From: Chania multitudinisentens RB-25
GTDB lineage: Bacteria > Pseudomonadota > Gammaproteobacteria > Enterobacterales > Enterobacteriaceae
Length of the DNA stretch: 64,000 nucleotides
NCBI RefSeq assembly: GCF_000520015.2
Contig: NZ_CP007044.2
Coordinates: 3,844,001-3,908,000, forward strand
Direction of reading: 5' to 3'
The notes under the pieces were generated by a model. That model did not search any database. It saw nothing but the letters and a program-made list of their open reading frames with translations, and was not told the origin of the DNA. This document shows, in pieces, positions 51,097 through 60,081 of this stretch. The stretch's first letter is position 1. Every line of letters begins with the position of its first letter. Made by a program: the position numbers and the translations under genes.

Positions 51097-52467
51097 TTAG
51101 GGCTGCGGCTGCCGTTCAAACTGTGGCGGCGGCTGGCGGAAACGACGTGTGAGATACACCAGGTAGGCAAACCCCAGCGCCGCCCAGATTAGCCCCATAG
51201 TAAGTGAGCTTTTTTCCAGGTTCAGCCACAAAACACCGACCGTCAAGGCACCTACCAACGGCAGAAACAGAAAGTGAAAGCGATCCTTCCAGGTTTTGTT
51301 GCGCCCCTGGCGAATGAAGAAATGGCTGATCACCGAAAGGTTGACGAAGGTAAACGCCACCAGCGCCCCAAAGTTGATCAAGGCGGTTGCTGTGACCAGA
51401 TCAAACGATATCGCAGACAGAGCCACCAACCCCACCATGAGTACATTGAGTGCAGGTGTTCGCCATTTTGGATGTACATAGCCAAAGAATCTTTCTGGGA
51501 ACACATTATCGCGCCCCATCACATACAGCAGCCGTGAAACGCTGGCATGGGAAGCCAGGCCAGAAGCCAGCGTATTGATGAACGTCGTGCAAAGGAAAAT
51601 CGCCTGGAACAGTTTCCCGCCCACGTACAGCGCAATTTCCGGCAATGCCGCATCCGGCTCTTTGAAACGCCCGATATTGGGAAAAAATAGCTGAATAAAA
51701 AATGACACACTGATAAAAATCACCCCACCGTACAAAGCGGTGAGAAAGATAGCGCGTGGGATCACCCTGGCAGCATCCGGCGTCTCTTCACTCAGCGTGG
51801 TGACGGCGTCAAAACCGAGAAATGAAAAACAGAGAATAGTCGCTCCGGTAATAATCGGGAGCAAATGGGCATTTTCACTGACAAAAGGTTGCAAGCTCCA
51901 CACCGTGCCAACCCCTTCTCCTTTCCCCAACCCCTGAATCACCAGAAAGATAAACACGACGATAATTGTCACCTGAGCCAGCACAAACAAGGTGTTGAAG
52001 TTGGCAACCACATTGACGCTTTTCAGGTTGATGGTGGTCATGATAATGACAAAACCCACCACCCATATCCACGGAGGAACTTCAGGGAACAGCGCTGTCA
52101 GGTAAATCTTCGCCAATAATGCGTTAATCATCGGCAAAAACAGGTAGTCCAGCAACGATGACCAGCCAACCAGAAACCCTACATGCGGGTTAATCGCCTT
52201 CTGCGCATAAGTATAAGCAGAACCCGAGGTAGGAAACTGGCGCACCAGTTTGCCATAGCTGAGCGCGGTAAACAGTACTCCCGCCAGCGCAAACAGATAG
52301 GAAGCCGGAACATGGCCATCCGTCACACCGGAAACAATGCCGAAAGTGTCAAACACGGTCATCGGTGTCAAATAGGCCAGACCCATCATAACCACTTGCC
52401 ACAGTTTTAATGTTTTACGCAGTTGCGGTTTACCCGCGCCATTACAGTCGATGGCACTTATTGTCAT
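51097..52467 (-). CDS. puuP: Putrescine importer
   Basis: PuuP is an APC-family symporter that brings in putrescine as a carbon and nitrogen source. From MTISAIDCN it has 456 residues (461 in E. coli), with GAGGAAAAT upstream. About 12 helices; family landmarks are KLWQVVMMGLAYLTPMTVFD, IVSGVTDGHVPASYLFALAG, GATILCFSFLGFDAVTTLSE and ALNVLMVGLVALSAISFDLV. It follows puuA by about 130 bases on the minus strand, as in E. coli. Confidence 0.96.
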   Translation of the reverse strand: MTISAIDCNGAGKPQLRKTLKLWQVVMMGLAYLTPMTVFDTFGIVSGVTDGHVPASYLFALAGVLFTALSYGKLVRQFPTSGSAYTYAQKAINPHVGFLVGWSSLLDYLFLPMINALLAKIYLTALFPEVPPWIWVVGFVIIMTTINLKSVNVVANFNTLFVLAQVTIIVVFIFLVIQGLGKGEGVGTVWSLQPFVSENAHLLPIITGATILCFSFLGFDAVTTLSEETPDAARVIPRAIFLTALYGGVIFISVSFFIQLFFPNIGRFKEPDAALPEIALYVGGKLFQAIFLCTTFINTLASGLASHASVSRLLYVMGRDNVFPERFFGYVHPKWRTPALNVLMVGLVALSAISFDLVTATALINFGALVAFTFVNLSVISHFFIRQGRNKTWKDRFHFLFLPLVGALTVGVLWLNLEKSSLTMGLIWAALGFAYLVYLTRRFRQPPPQFERQPQP

Positions 52468-52595
52468 GGGATTTTCCTCACCAGCGCCCTGTACGCCAAG
52501 TTGGAAGAAAGTCGTCACCGCTGCGCACAGCTTCGCCGAGCCACAGGTAGCCCATGGAAATACGTCAGGCGAGCGATGGGATCATGCTGAACGCA

Positions 52596-54014
52596 TCAGG
52601 CGTTTTTCAACATCCATTCGATTTCGGTTTCTGTGATCAACCGTTCAAACTGCACCAGTTCATCGGTTTTGCAGGCCAGATAAACGTAGCTGAATCGCTC
52701 TCCCAGCAGCGCATTCAGTACCGGCTGGTGTTCGAATTCATACAGTGCGTCGCTCTGGCGGATCGGGAATGGCAAACCTTCCTGTTCCAACCCGTTCCCC
52801 GTTACCGGCTCAGGCAACGGTAGAACGGTTTCAAGGCCATACGCTATCCCAGCCAGAATTGCCGCCATTACCAGATAAGGGTTAGCATCCGCCCCCGCCA
52901 CGCGGTATTCCACACGATGATTATCGCGATCGCCACAAGGAATGCGGAGTGCCACAGTACGGTTATTGTGGCCCCATGAGGCCTGCGTCGGTACATACAT
53001 ACCAGGCTGAAAGCGGCGATAGGCATTCACATTAGGTGCCAGTAATGCCATAGAAGCCGGCATCAACGCAATCATGCCCGCCAATGCCTGTTGCAACAGC
53101 GCCGAGTCCTCCCCTTCGTCGTCGGCAAATACGTTATTACCTTTATTATCCAGCATGCTGATGTGCACATGCATCCCACTGCCAGCATGTTCTTCGTAAG
53201 GTTTAGCCATAAAAGTAGCATGCATGTTGTGCTTCTCTGCCACCATGCGCACCAAACGTTTCAGCGCCAAAGCATGATCACAGGCCGCCAGGACATCGTT
53301 GGTGTGGTGCAGGTTAACTTCAAACTGACCCGGTGACGCTTCCGCCACTGCTCCGTCTGCCGGTATTCCCTGCAAACGTGCCAGTTCATCAATCTCACTC
53401 AGCACATCGGCAAAGTGATTGAGGTTATCTACCGAATAGACTTGGCTTTGCGTATTACGTTCCTGAGTTCCTGGCGCACAAGGCGGTTGCAGATAACCTT
53501 CAGAATCGCGTTGACGATCAATCAGATAGAACTCCAACTCTACCGCTACCACGGGGAATAACCCGCGCTGACGCAAACGCTGCCACACTCGGTTCAGCAC
53601 ATTGCGCGGTTCAACGTCAAAGGGAGTACCATCTTCATCCAGCATGGTGAGCAAAACTTGCCCGATAAATTCTGGATCGGCGGCTGACGGCGTCAGAGTT
53701 CCGGCTACGGGTATACAAATGTGATCCGGCTCGCCTAACTCTTGCCCCAATCCGGCTTCTTCCACCACATTACCGAGAATATCCATCGCAAACACCGAGG
53801 CCGGGAAATAGCAGCCTTTCTCCAATTTGCTCAAGCCGCTGACCGGGATGCGTTTACCCCGGAAGCTGCCGTTGAGATCGGTCAGTAATACATCGATATA
53901 TTGGGTTAACGGATAACGTTCCAGATACTTGTTCACCTCGCGCTGGAACGTGTTACTTCGCCTTTCTTCATTGTGTTGCACAAAATTTTCCACTTCTACG
54001 ATGTTGGTTTGCAT
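52596..54014 (-). CDS. puuA: Glutamate-putrescine ligase
   Basis: PuuA joins glutamate to putrescine with ATP to make gamma-glutamylputrescine, the first step of the Puu route. It has 472 residues, as in E. coli, and belongs to the glutamine synthetase superfamily: an N-terminal beta-grasp (to about 120), VVAVELEFYLID, SPGQFEVNLHHT, the HATFMAKPYEEHAGSGMHVH catalytic core and RRFQPGMYVPTQASWGHNN. It is divergent from puuD, with several PuuR-type sites in the gap. Confidence 0.97.
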   Translation of the reverse strand: MQTNIVEVENFVQHNEERRSNTFQREVNKYLERYPLTQYIDVLLTDLNGSFRGKRIPVSGLSKLEKGCYFPASVFAMDILGNVVEEAGLGQELGEPDHICIPVAGTLTPSAADPEFIGQVLLTMLDEDGTPFDVEPRNVLNRVWQRLRQRGLFPVVAVELEFYLIDRQRDSEGYLQPPCAPGTQERNTQSQVYSVDNLNHFADVLSEIDELARLQGIPADGAVAEASPGQFEVNLHHTNDVLAACDHALALKRLVRMVAEKHNMHATFMAKPYEEHAGSGMHVHISMLDNKGNNVFADDEGEDSALLQQALAGMIALMPASMALLAPNVNAYRRFQPGMYVPTQASWGHNNRTVALRIPCGDRDNHRVEYRVAGADANPYLVMAAILAGIAYGLETVLPLPEPVTGNGLEQEGLPFPIRQSDALYEFEHQPVLNALLGERFSYVYLACKTDELVQFERLITETEIEWMLKNA

Positions 54015-54112
54015 GATTCACCCGCCGTTATGTTTTGTCTGTGGTTTTCATTTATGCCTACCGCCGCGCAAGCTACCGGGCGATGACTTTCGATGTTTAT
54101 TGACCGTTATGC

Positions 54113-54222
54113 TCAATATAATGTCCATTATTGAAACATAGATGCAACAAAATTGTTTTGCAAGTGTTAGTTTTGGTTTGAATATTGTCCATTCGACTGC
54201 TAGATTTAGTTAATATTGAACA
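54113..54222. promoter_or_regulatory. PuuR operator cluster between puuA and puuD
   Basis: Three AATAT-type repeats match the 15-base PuuR recognition pattern in part: TCAATATAATGTCCA (54113-54127), TTTGAATATTGTCCA (54177-54191) and AGTTAATATTGAACA (54208-54222). A further ATGGACAATATATTTAAC covers the puuD start at 54280. Multiple sites over a divergent promoter fit PuuR repression of both arms until putrescine binds. Individual sites need confirmation. Confidence 0.6.
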
Positions 54223-54279
54223 GATAAAGGCTATATAGTGGTTTGTCGGTCATAATTTCGAACACACCAAGGGGACCTC

Positions 54280-55041
54280 ATGGACAATATATTTAACAGA
54301 CCAATCATTGGCATAGTGATGTGCAGGTATAGGTTAAACCAACACCTCACCCAGACCTTGCAAGAAAAGTACCTGAATGCGGTTGTGGCCGCTGGCGGGT
54401 TACCTGTTGCCCTGCCACACGCGCTGGCAGAACCGGAAATACTGGAAGAATTGCTTCCCCATCTTGACGGCATCCTGTTGCCGGGCAGCCCCAGTAATGT
54501 GCAGCCGCACCTTTATGGTGAAAACGGCGATGAGCCTGATGCCGATCCAGGGCGAGATGAATTGAGCCTGGCGCTGATGCGTCTGGTGCTCAACAGGCGC
54601 ATTCCCCTTTTCGCCATTTGCCGCGGTATGCAGGAAATGGTGGTCGCCACTCAAGGCACACTGCATCGCCGTCTCTATGAACTGCCCGAGTTACTTGAAC
54701 ACCGGGAAGATCACGATCTGCCGCTGGAGCAGCAATACGCTCCCGCTCATGAAGTGAACGTGCAAGATGGCGGGCTTCTTTCCCAACTGTTGCCGGATTG
54801 CAACAAATTCTGGGTCAATTCACTGCACGGCCAAGGGGCCAAAACGCTTGGTTCGAGCGTACGCCTTGAAGCTCAGGCCGCCGATGGGCTGGTAGAGGCC
54901 ATCAGTCTCTACGATCACCCATTCGCGCTCGGCGTGCAGTGGCATCCTGAATGGAATAGTGACGAGTATGCGCTCTCCCGCCTGCTGTTTGATGGGTTCA
55001 TCACCGCTTGTAAAAATTATCAAAAGGAAAAACGCCTATGA
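54280..55041 (+). CDS. puuD: gamma-Glutamyl-gamma-aminobutyrate hydrolase
   Basis: PuuD releases GABA and glutamate from gamma-glutamyl-GABA. It is a class I glutamine amidotransferase-like peptidase of 253 residues. The catalytic triad is Cys114 (AICRGMQE), His222 and Glu224 (QWHPEW), at the E. coli positions. The start has AAGGGGAC upstream. It overlaps puuR by four bases and opens the puuDRCB operon. Confidence 0.97.
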   Translation: MDNIFNRPIIGIVMCRYRLNQHLTQTLQEKYLNAVVAAGGLPVALPHALAEPEILEELLPHLDGILLPGSPSNVQPHLYGENGDEPDADPGRDELSLALMRLVLNRRIPLFAICRGMQEMVVATQGTLHRRLYELPELLEHREDHDLPLEQQYAPAHEVNVQDGGLLSQLLPDCNKFWVNSLHGQGAKTLGSSVRLEAQAADGLVEAISLYDHPFALGVQWHPEWNSDEYALSRLLFDGFITACKNYQKEKRL

Positions 55042-55595
55042 GCGATGTCAGCTTGGCACCGGGGAAACGTCTGTCGCAGATCCGCCAACAACTCGGGTTG
55101 TCGCAGCGCCGGGCAGCCGAACTGTCTGGATTAACACACAGCGCTATCAGCACCATTGAACAAGACAAAGTCAGCCCTGCCATCAGTACGTTGCAAAAGT
55201 TGCTGACGGTGTATGGGTTGTCACTGTCGGCTTTTTTTGCCGAACAGGAAAAACCGGATAAGCCACAGATCATCATCAATCATGAAGACCTGATTGAAAT
55301 CGGTAGCCAAGGCGTTTCCATGAAACTGATCCATAACGGCGATCCCAACCGTACGCTAGCCATGATGATCGAAACCTATCAACCGGGCACCACCACTGGC
55401 GAACGCCTCAAACATCAGGGGGAAGAGATTGGTACTTTGCTGGAAGGTGAAGTCATGTTGCTGGTGAATGGGCAGGCTTATCAGCTGCACGAAGGCCAGA
55501 GTTACACCATCAATACCGCTATCCCCCATAGTTTCAGCAACACCTCGGCGCGAGCTTGCCGCATCATCAGTGCCCACACGCCGACAACATTCTGA
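55038..55595 (+). CDS. puuR: Putrescine utilization repressor PuuR
   Basis: PuuR is the repressor of the puu genes and is released by putrescine. Its 185 residues include an XRE-type HTH at about 10-63 (LSQIRQQLGLSQRRAAELSG; SAISTIEQDKVSPAISTLQK) and a C-terminal cupin (about 108-180, GERLKHQGEEIGTLLEGEVM), the likely ligand pocket. Same length as in E. coli. It is translated by overlap with puuD. Confidence 0.97.
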   Translation: MSDVSLAPGKRLSQIRQQLGLSQRRAAELSGLTHSAISTIEQDKVSPAISTLQKLLTVYGLSLSAFFAEQEKPDKPQIIINHEDLIEIGSQGVSMKLIHNGDPNRTLAMMIETYQPGTTTGERLKHQGEEIGTLLEGEVMLLVNGQAYQLHEGQSYTINTAIPHSFSNTSARACRIISAHTPTTF

Positions 55596-55610
55596 TTAAC
55601 GGAGCAAGGT

Positions 55611-57107
55611 ATGGATTTCCACCACTTGCCGTACTGGCAACAACGAGCGCAAGCTCTGAAGATTGAAAACCGGTTATTTATCAATGGCCGTTACCAACAG
55701 GCAGCCAGTGGCGAAACTTTCGCCGTAGCCGATCCCGCCGCTCAGCGTGAACTGGTGCAAATGGCCCGAGGCAGCCAGGCAGATATCGATCTGGCCGTGC
55801 AGGCTGCGCGCGTGGTGTTCGACCGCGGCGACTGGTCACAAGCGGCACCCGGCCAGCGCAAGGCCACGTTACTGAAACTGGCGGTGCTGATGGAAGAACA
55901 CCATGAACAATTAGCCTTGCTGGAAACGCTGGACACCGGCAAACCCATCCGACATAGCCTGCGTGACGACGTACCAGGAGCCATTCGCTGTATCCGTTGG
56001 TACGCGGAAGCGATTGATAAAGTTTATGGCGAAATCGCACCAACTGGCGGTGATGCGCTGGCGCTGATCCAGCGGGAACCGATTGGCGTGGTTGGGGCCA
56101 TTGTGCCCTGGAACTTCCCCTTATTGTTGGCCTGTTGGAAACTGGGCCCAGCGCTGGCGGCCGGTAACAGCGTAGTGCTAAAACCTTCCGAAAAATCACC
56201 GCTGACAGCCATTTATCTGGGCGCATTAGCCCAACAAGCCGGGTTGCCAGACGGTGTGCTGAATATCATCCCCGGCTATGGCCATGATGCTGGCAAAGCG
56301 CTGGCGCTGCACCAGGACGTTGATGCTCTCACCTTTACCGGCTCCACGCAGGTGGCTAAACAGCTGATGATCTACGCCGGTGAATCCAACATGAAACGTG
56401 TTTGGTTAGAAGCCGGTGGCAAGAGTGCCAACATCATCTTTGCTGATTGCCCAGACCTGGATAAAGCCGCCCAGGCCGCCGCGGCCGGTATCTTCTACAA
56501 CCAAGGCCAGGTTTGCATCGCCGGCACACGTTTGTTGGTGGAAGAAAGTATCCAGCAGGAATTCCTCCAGGCGCTGCGTAAACATGCAGCGGCCTTTATA
56601 CCCGGTAACCCGCTCGATCCACAAACCACCATGGGTACTTTGATCGATCAAGGGCATTGCGAAAAAGTGGTGAGTTATATCGAGCAAGGCGTGAAACAGG
56701 GAGCCACCCTGTTCCTTGATGGGCGCGATCACCCACAGGGCAATCACCAAAGCTATCTTGGCCCAACCATTCTCACCCAGGTAAACAGCACCACAAGCGT
56801 GGCACGTGAAGAGATTTTCGGCCCGATACTGGCCGTGGCTACCTTCAATAGTGAACAACAAGCACTGGCTTTAGCCAATGACAGCGAATATGGGCTGGGG
56901 GCAGCCGTCTGGACAAGCGATCTCTCCCGCGCACACCGCATGGCCCGCCGCTTGAAAGCAGGCAGCGTATTCGTCAACAACTACAACGACGGTGACATGA
57001 CCGTGCCTTTCGGTGGTTACAAACAAAGCGGCAACGGGCGCGATAAGTCATTGCATGCGCTGGATAAATTTACTGAACTGAAAACCACTTGGATTTCTCT
57101 GGAATAA
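55611..57107 (+). CDS. puuC: gamma-Glutamyl-gamma-aminobutyraldehyde dehydrogenase
   Basis: PuuC oxidises gamma-glutamyl-gamma-aminobutyraldehyde to gamma-glutamyl-GABA with NAD(P)+. It is an aldehyde dehydrogenase of 498 residues. The catalytic Cys302 (GQVCIAGTR), the general base Glu267 (WLEAGGKSAN), the cofactor loop TFTGSTQVAK near 241, and Asn in PWNFP (168) are all present. Start MDFHHLPYWQ follows GGAGCAAGGT. It has 15 bases to puuR and 10 to puuB. Confidence 0.97.
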   Translation: MDFHHLPYWQQRAQALKIENRLFINGRYQQAASGETFAVADPAAQRELVQMARGSQADIDLAVQAARVVFDRGDWSQAAPGQRKATLLKLAVLMEEHHEQLALLETLDTGKPIRHSLRDDVPGAIRCIRWYAEAIDKVYGEIAPTGGDALALIQREPIGVVGAIVPWNFPLLLACWKLGPALAAGNSVVLKPSEKSPLTAIYLGALAQQAGLPDGVLNIIPGYGHDAGKALALHQDVDALTFTGSTQVAKQLMIYAGESNMKRVWLEAGGKSANIIFADCPDLDKAAQAAAAGIFYNQGQVCIAGTRLLVEESIQQEFLQALRKHAAAFIPGNPLDPQTTMGTLIDQGHCEKVVSYIEQGVKQGATLFLDGRDHPQGNHQSYLGPTILTQVNSTTSVAREEIFGPILAVATFNSEQQALALANDSEYGLGAAVWTSDLSRAHRMARRLKAGSVFVNNYNDGDMTVPFGGYKQSGNGRDKSLHALDKFTELKTTWISLE

Positions 57108-57117
57108 GGACTGGATC

Positions 57118-58398
57118 ATGACTGAACACGTAAAAAGCTATTATGCAGCAACGGCCAATGCTCATCAGCCTTATCCGCAATTGAACGAAGCTATCGAATG
57201 TGACGTTTGTATCATCGGCGGCGGTTATACCGGCCTGTCTTCAGCCCTGTTTCTGGTCGAAGCCGGTTATGATGTGGTGTTACTGGAATCTGCACGTATC
57301 GGTTTTGGCGCCAGCGGCCGCAACGGTGGCCAATTGGTCAATTCTTACAGCCGTGATATTGATGTGATTGAGGCACGCTACGGTGCAGAAAGCGCTCGCC
57401 TGCTTGGCAGTATGATGTTTGAAGGGGCCGAGATTATTCGCAGCCGTATCAAACACTATGCCATCGACTGTGATTATCGCCCGGGCGGGATCTTTGCCGC
57501 ACTCAACAACAAACAGTATCACCAGTTGATCGAACAAAAACAGCACTGGGAACGTTACGGCAATACGCAGCTTGAACTGCTGGACGGTGAACGCATTCGC
57601 CAAGAAGTCGCCAGCGATCGTTACGTGGGTGCATTGCTTGATCACAGCGGCGGCCACATGCATCCACTCAATCTGGCTCTGGGCGAAGCCGAAGCCATTC
57701 GCCAGCAAGGTGGCCGGATTTTCGAACAGTCGGCGGTGACCCATATCCGCCACGGTGAACCTGCGCTGGTGAGCACCGCCAACGGACAAGTGACCGCACG
57801 CTATGTCATCGTCGCCGGTAACGCCTATTTAGGGGATAAACTGGAACCACGGCTGGCCAAACGCAGTATGCCGTGTGGCACGCAGGTGGTGACCACCGAA
57901 CCACTGGCACCGGAAGTCGCTGCCTCCTTGATCCCACAAAACTATTGCGTGGAAGACTGTAATTACCTACTGGATTATTACCGTATCACCGGCGATAACC
58001 GTCTGCTTTACGGTGGCGGTGTAGTTTACGGTGCGCGTGATCCCGAGGATATCGACAACCTGATCCGCCCGAAACTGCTGAAAACCTTCCCACAGTTAAA
58101 AGGGGTGCGTATTGATTACCGCTGGACGGGCAATTTCCTGTTAACGCTGTCGCGCATGCCACAGTTTGGCCGCTTGGAAAATAACGTTTATTACATGCAG
58201 GGCTACAGCGGCCACGGCGTCACCTGTACCCATCTGGCGGGTAAATTGATTGCAGAACTGATGCGTGGTGATGCAGAACGTTTCGACGCCTTTGCTAAAT
58301 TACCGCACCTGCCATTTTTCGGCGGCCGCAATCTGCAAATCCCGTTCACCGCAATCGGCGCGGCGTACTATACATTGCGCGATCGGATTGGTGTTTGA
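57118..58398 (+). CDS. puuB: gamma-Glutamylputrescine oxidase
   Basis: PuuB is an FAD oxidase that converts gamma-glutamylputrescine to the aldehyde with hydrogen peroxide as by-product. The 426 residues equal E. coli. The dinucleotide-binding motif CDVCIIGGGYTGLSSALFLV lies near the N-terminus, with VVLLESARIGFGASGRNGGQ after it and the C-terminal FAD-contacting GYSGHGVTCTHLAGKLIAEL. It is the last gene of puuDRCB and is followed by a strong hairpin. Confidence 0.97.
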   Translation: MTEHVKSYYAATANAHQPYPQLNEAIECDVCIIGGGYTGLSSALFLVEAGYDVVLLESARIGFGASGRNGGQLVNSYSRDIDVIEARYGAESARLLGSMMFEGAEIIRSRIKHYAIDCDYRPGGIFAALNNKQYHQLIEQKQHWERYGNTQLELLDGERIRQEVASDRYVGALLDHSGGHMHPLNLALGEAEAIRQQGGRIFEQSAVTHIRHGEPALVSTANGQVTARYVIVAGNAYLGDKLEPRLAKRSMPCGTQVVTTEPLAPEVAASLIPQNYCVEDCNYLLDYYRITGDNRLLYGGGVVYGARDPEDIDNLIRPKLLKTFPQLKGVRIDYRWTGNFLLTLSRMPQFGRLENNVYYMQGYSGHGVTCTHLAGKLIAELMRGDAERFDAFAKLPHLPFFGGRNLQIPFTAIGAAYYTLRDRIGV

Positions 58399-58420
58399 AC
58401 AACGTTTGCGCTGGCCCGTA

Positions 58421-58448
58421 GAATGAGCCTCAGCAATGAGGCTCATTC
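58421..58448 (+). terminator. Terminator hairpin after puuB
   Basis: GAATGAGCCTCA-gcaa-TGAGGCTCATTC is a perfect 12-base stem 22 bases past the puuB stop, with only a short TT tail. The rest of 58449-58708 holds no supported gene. Confidence 0.75.
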
Positions 58449-58708
58449 TTCCAAAGAGTTGGCTACAATCTGCCGAGGGCAGACTTGAACGTGATTTGTA
58501 GCGGCCCAGAAAAGGCAAGAAACGGGATGGTTCAGGTTACTCGCCCCCAACTCTTGGCCGATCACTTTTTCTTTGCTTACCCTATTCCCTTTAATTTCGG
58601 CAGAATCTGGCCAGGTTCACGATTCCAATCCATCTATTGAACAATAAAGAGCTATCCCCCCTTGAACGGAGTACACTGCCCTCACCCTACATCTACCCGG
58701 TGAAAGAT

Positions 58709-58873
58709 ATGTCTATCCTCGATGCCCTCAAGATGTTTAGTGATACCTCATCCACCAATGTCACTTGCCCAAAATGCAATAAAGCTTCACCGCAAGATCG
58801 CCAGAAGCTGAACAAAAATATCACTATGATTTGCCCCCACTGTGGACATTACTTCCGCAAAGTTGAAGATTAA
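58709..58873 (+). CDS. Small zinc-ribbon protein
   Basis: A 54-residue protein with two CxxC pairs, Cys20/Cys23 (VTCPKCNK) and Cys42/Cys45 (MICPHCGHYF), spaced as in a zinc ribbon. The start MSILDALKMF follows GGTGAAAGAT; the frame opens 24 codons earlier at a TTG but that part has no support. Small ribbons of this type are common orphans in Enterobacterales and often bind nucleic acid or RNA polymerase. It begins the accessory stretch after puuB. No named family can be given. Confidence 0.7.
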   Translation: MSILDALKMFSDTSSTNVTCPKCNKASPQDRQKLNKNITMICPHCGHYFRKVED

Positions 58874-59302
58874 AAACACTGTTCGTGCATCTTTGCAAAG
58901 AGTAGCGCCTTCCCCTTCGGGCTGTCTTTAACCGCTTTCGCTGTCTGCTGAAAGTTAAAAATACGTCGGTATAAACCCGCTGGTGTGATGTCTCCGCCAT
59001 ACATGATGGTGAACCATTGGCAGTATTTTAAACATCTGGCTTTCAGTTAATGACCGGTTAAATTCGTCTTAGAAATTACCATCAGATATCAACATTGTTA
59101 CTTTGCTTTTTACCTGCAAGTTCCCGCTGCGGCAGGGTTAAAAAAGCGAAGTTATCTCACTCTATTAAATAGCCCTTTATTTTCGCAGTATATCAATGAC
59201 AGAAGGCGATCTTTGGCGGTGATCCGTTTATAAAGCATTTAGATTTAATGCTTTATTATCAGCTTGATCATCCTGTTAAAACTCACTCATAGGATATTCT
59301 CA
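58874..59302. other. Gene-free gap
   Basis: A 429-base stretch of lower GC. I see no coding frame with a start signal, no RNA gene and no repeat. Some pieces look like decayed coding DNA, without a clear source. Confidence 0.5.
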
Positions 59303-59674
59303 ATGAAAAACAAAGTTTTTATTATAACTCTAACAATTATATTATCGGGCTGTTCTACTCCATGGGAACCAATCGGGAACCCAGCAATGACATTGCAAAA
59401 TACACAAGATGTGTGTAAAAGCTCATCGCTATCACTGTTTCCAATTAAAAATGAAGTCGCTACCAGAAGCGTAGAAAAACAAATTTCAATAAAATGTAAT
59501 AATAAGGAGAACTGTGATAAGAGTGGCTATAGATACGAAAAGAAATTAGGCGTTGAAAGTTATTCTCTCGATGTTAATAAACATAGCAGACAAGCAGCAT
59601 TTTCATCTTGCATGGAAAAAAACGGCTGGAAAAAACCGGGGGTTTATAATTTATTGGATGATATCTTTCCTTAA
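59303..59674 (+). CDS. Low-GC hypothetical lipoprotein
   Basis: A 123-residue protein with a lipoprotein signal: MKNKVFIITLTIILSGCSTP, lipidated Cys17 in LSGC. The mature part has four further cysteines (DVCKSS, IKCNNKENC, SSCMEKNG) in a region able to form two disulfides in the periplasm. AGGATATTCTCA precedes the ATG. Base and codon use are distinctly more AT-rich than the flanking puu genes, which suggests transfer. The position after the lipobox is Ser, which favours the outer membrane. Function unknown. Confidence 0.7.
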   Translation: MKNKVFIITLTIILSGCSTPWEPIGNPAMTLQNTQDVCKSSSLSLFPIKNEVATRSVEKQISIKCNNKENCDKSGYRYEKKLGVESYSLDVNKHSRQAAFSSCMEKNGWKKPGVYNLLDDIFP

Positions 59675-60081
59675 CGATTAATCATAAGCAGGCTTGCCCG
59701 CCATCGCGCTAGCGCAACAGCCCCTAATGTACACTTATTTTCATAGCACATCGCAGAGGAGTTTTTGGAGGGAAAAAAGAGACGGTAACTATAAACTCCT
59801 ATAATCATTTAACAGCAAAATGCCATTGCATGAAACTCTGGATATTTCAGCAAATTAGCGCCGTTTATTCCCTTTACGAATGCCGCAGCCTTCGGTGCCC
59901 CTAAAAATTAAATATGACACATGACGACCTGCTGACCATTGCATCCCTATTCGCTAACCTGCCAATAATCCAAGGGTTACGTAAAATTATAAGAAAAAAT
60001 CAGGTGTACTCTGCTTCCTTCCTGTCTTCTAATTAAGCAATTTTTTCCCGCGTCATTACCATTTTATAGACAGGAGTCGCC
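59675..60081. other. Gap upstream of the halogenase gene
   Basis: A 407-base gap with no supported gene. It must hold the halogenase promoter, but I could not pick out convincing -35/-10 elements or operator repeats. Confidence 0.5.

Noticed and set aside
55681..56226. 181-codon reverse frame opposite puuC
   Set aside because: Arg/Pro-rich mirror of a conserved dehydrogenase gene.
58637..58708. 24-codon extension of the zinc-ribbon gene from TTG
   Set aside because: No Shine-Dalgarno site; the ATG at 58709 has one.
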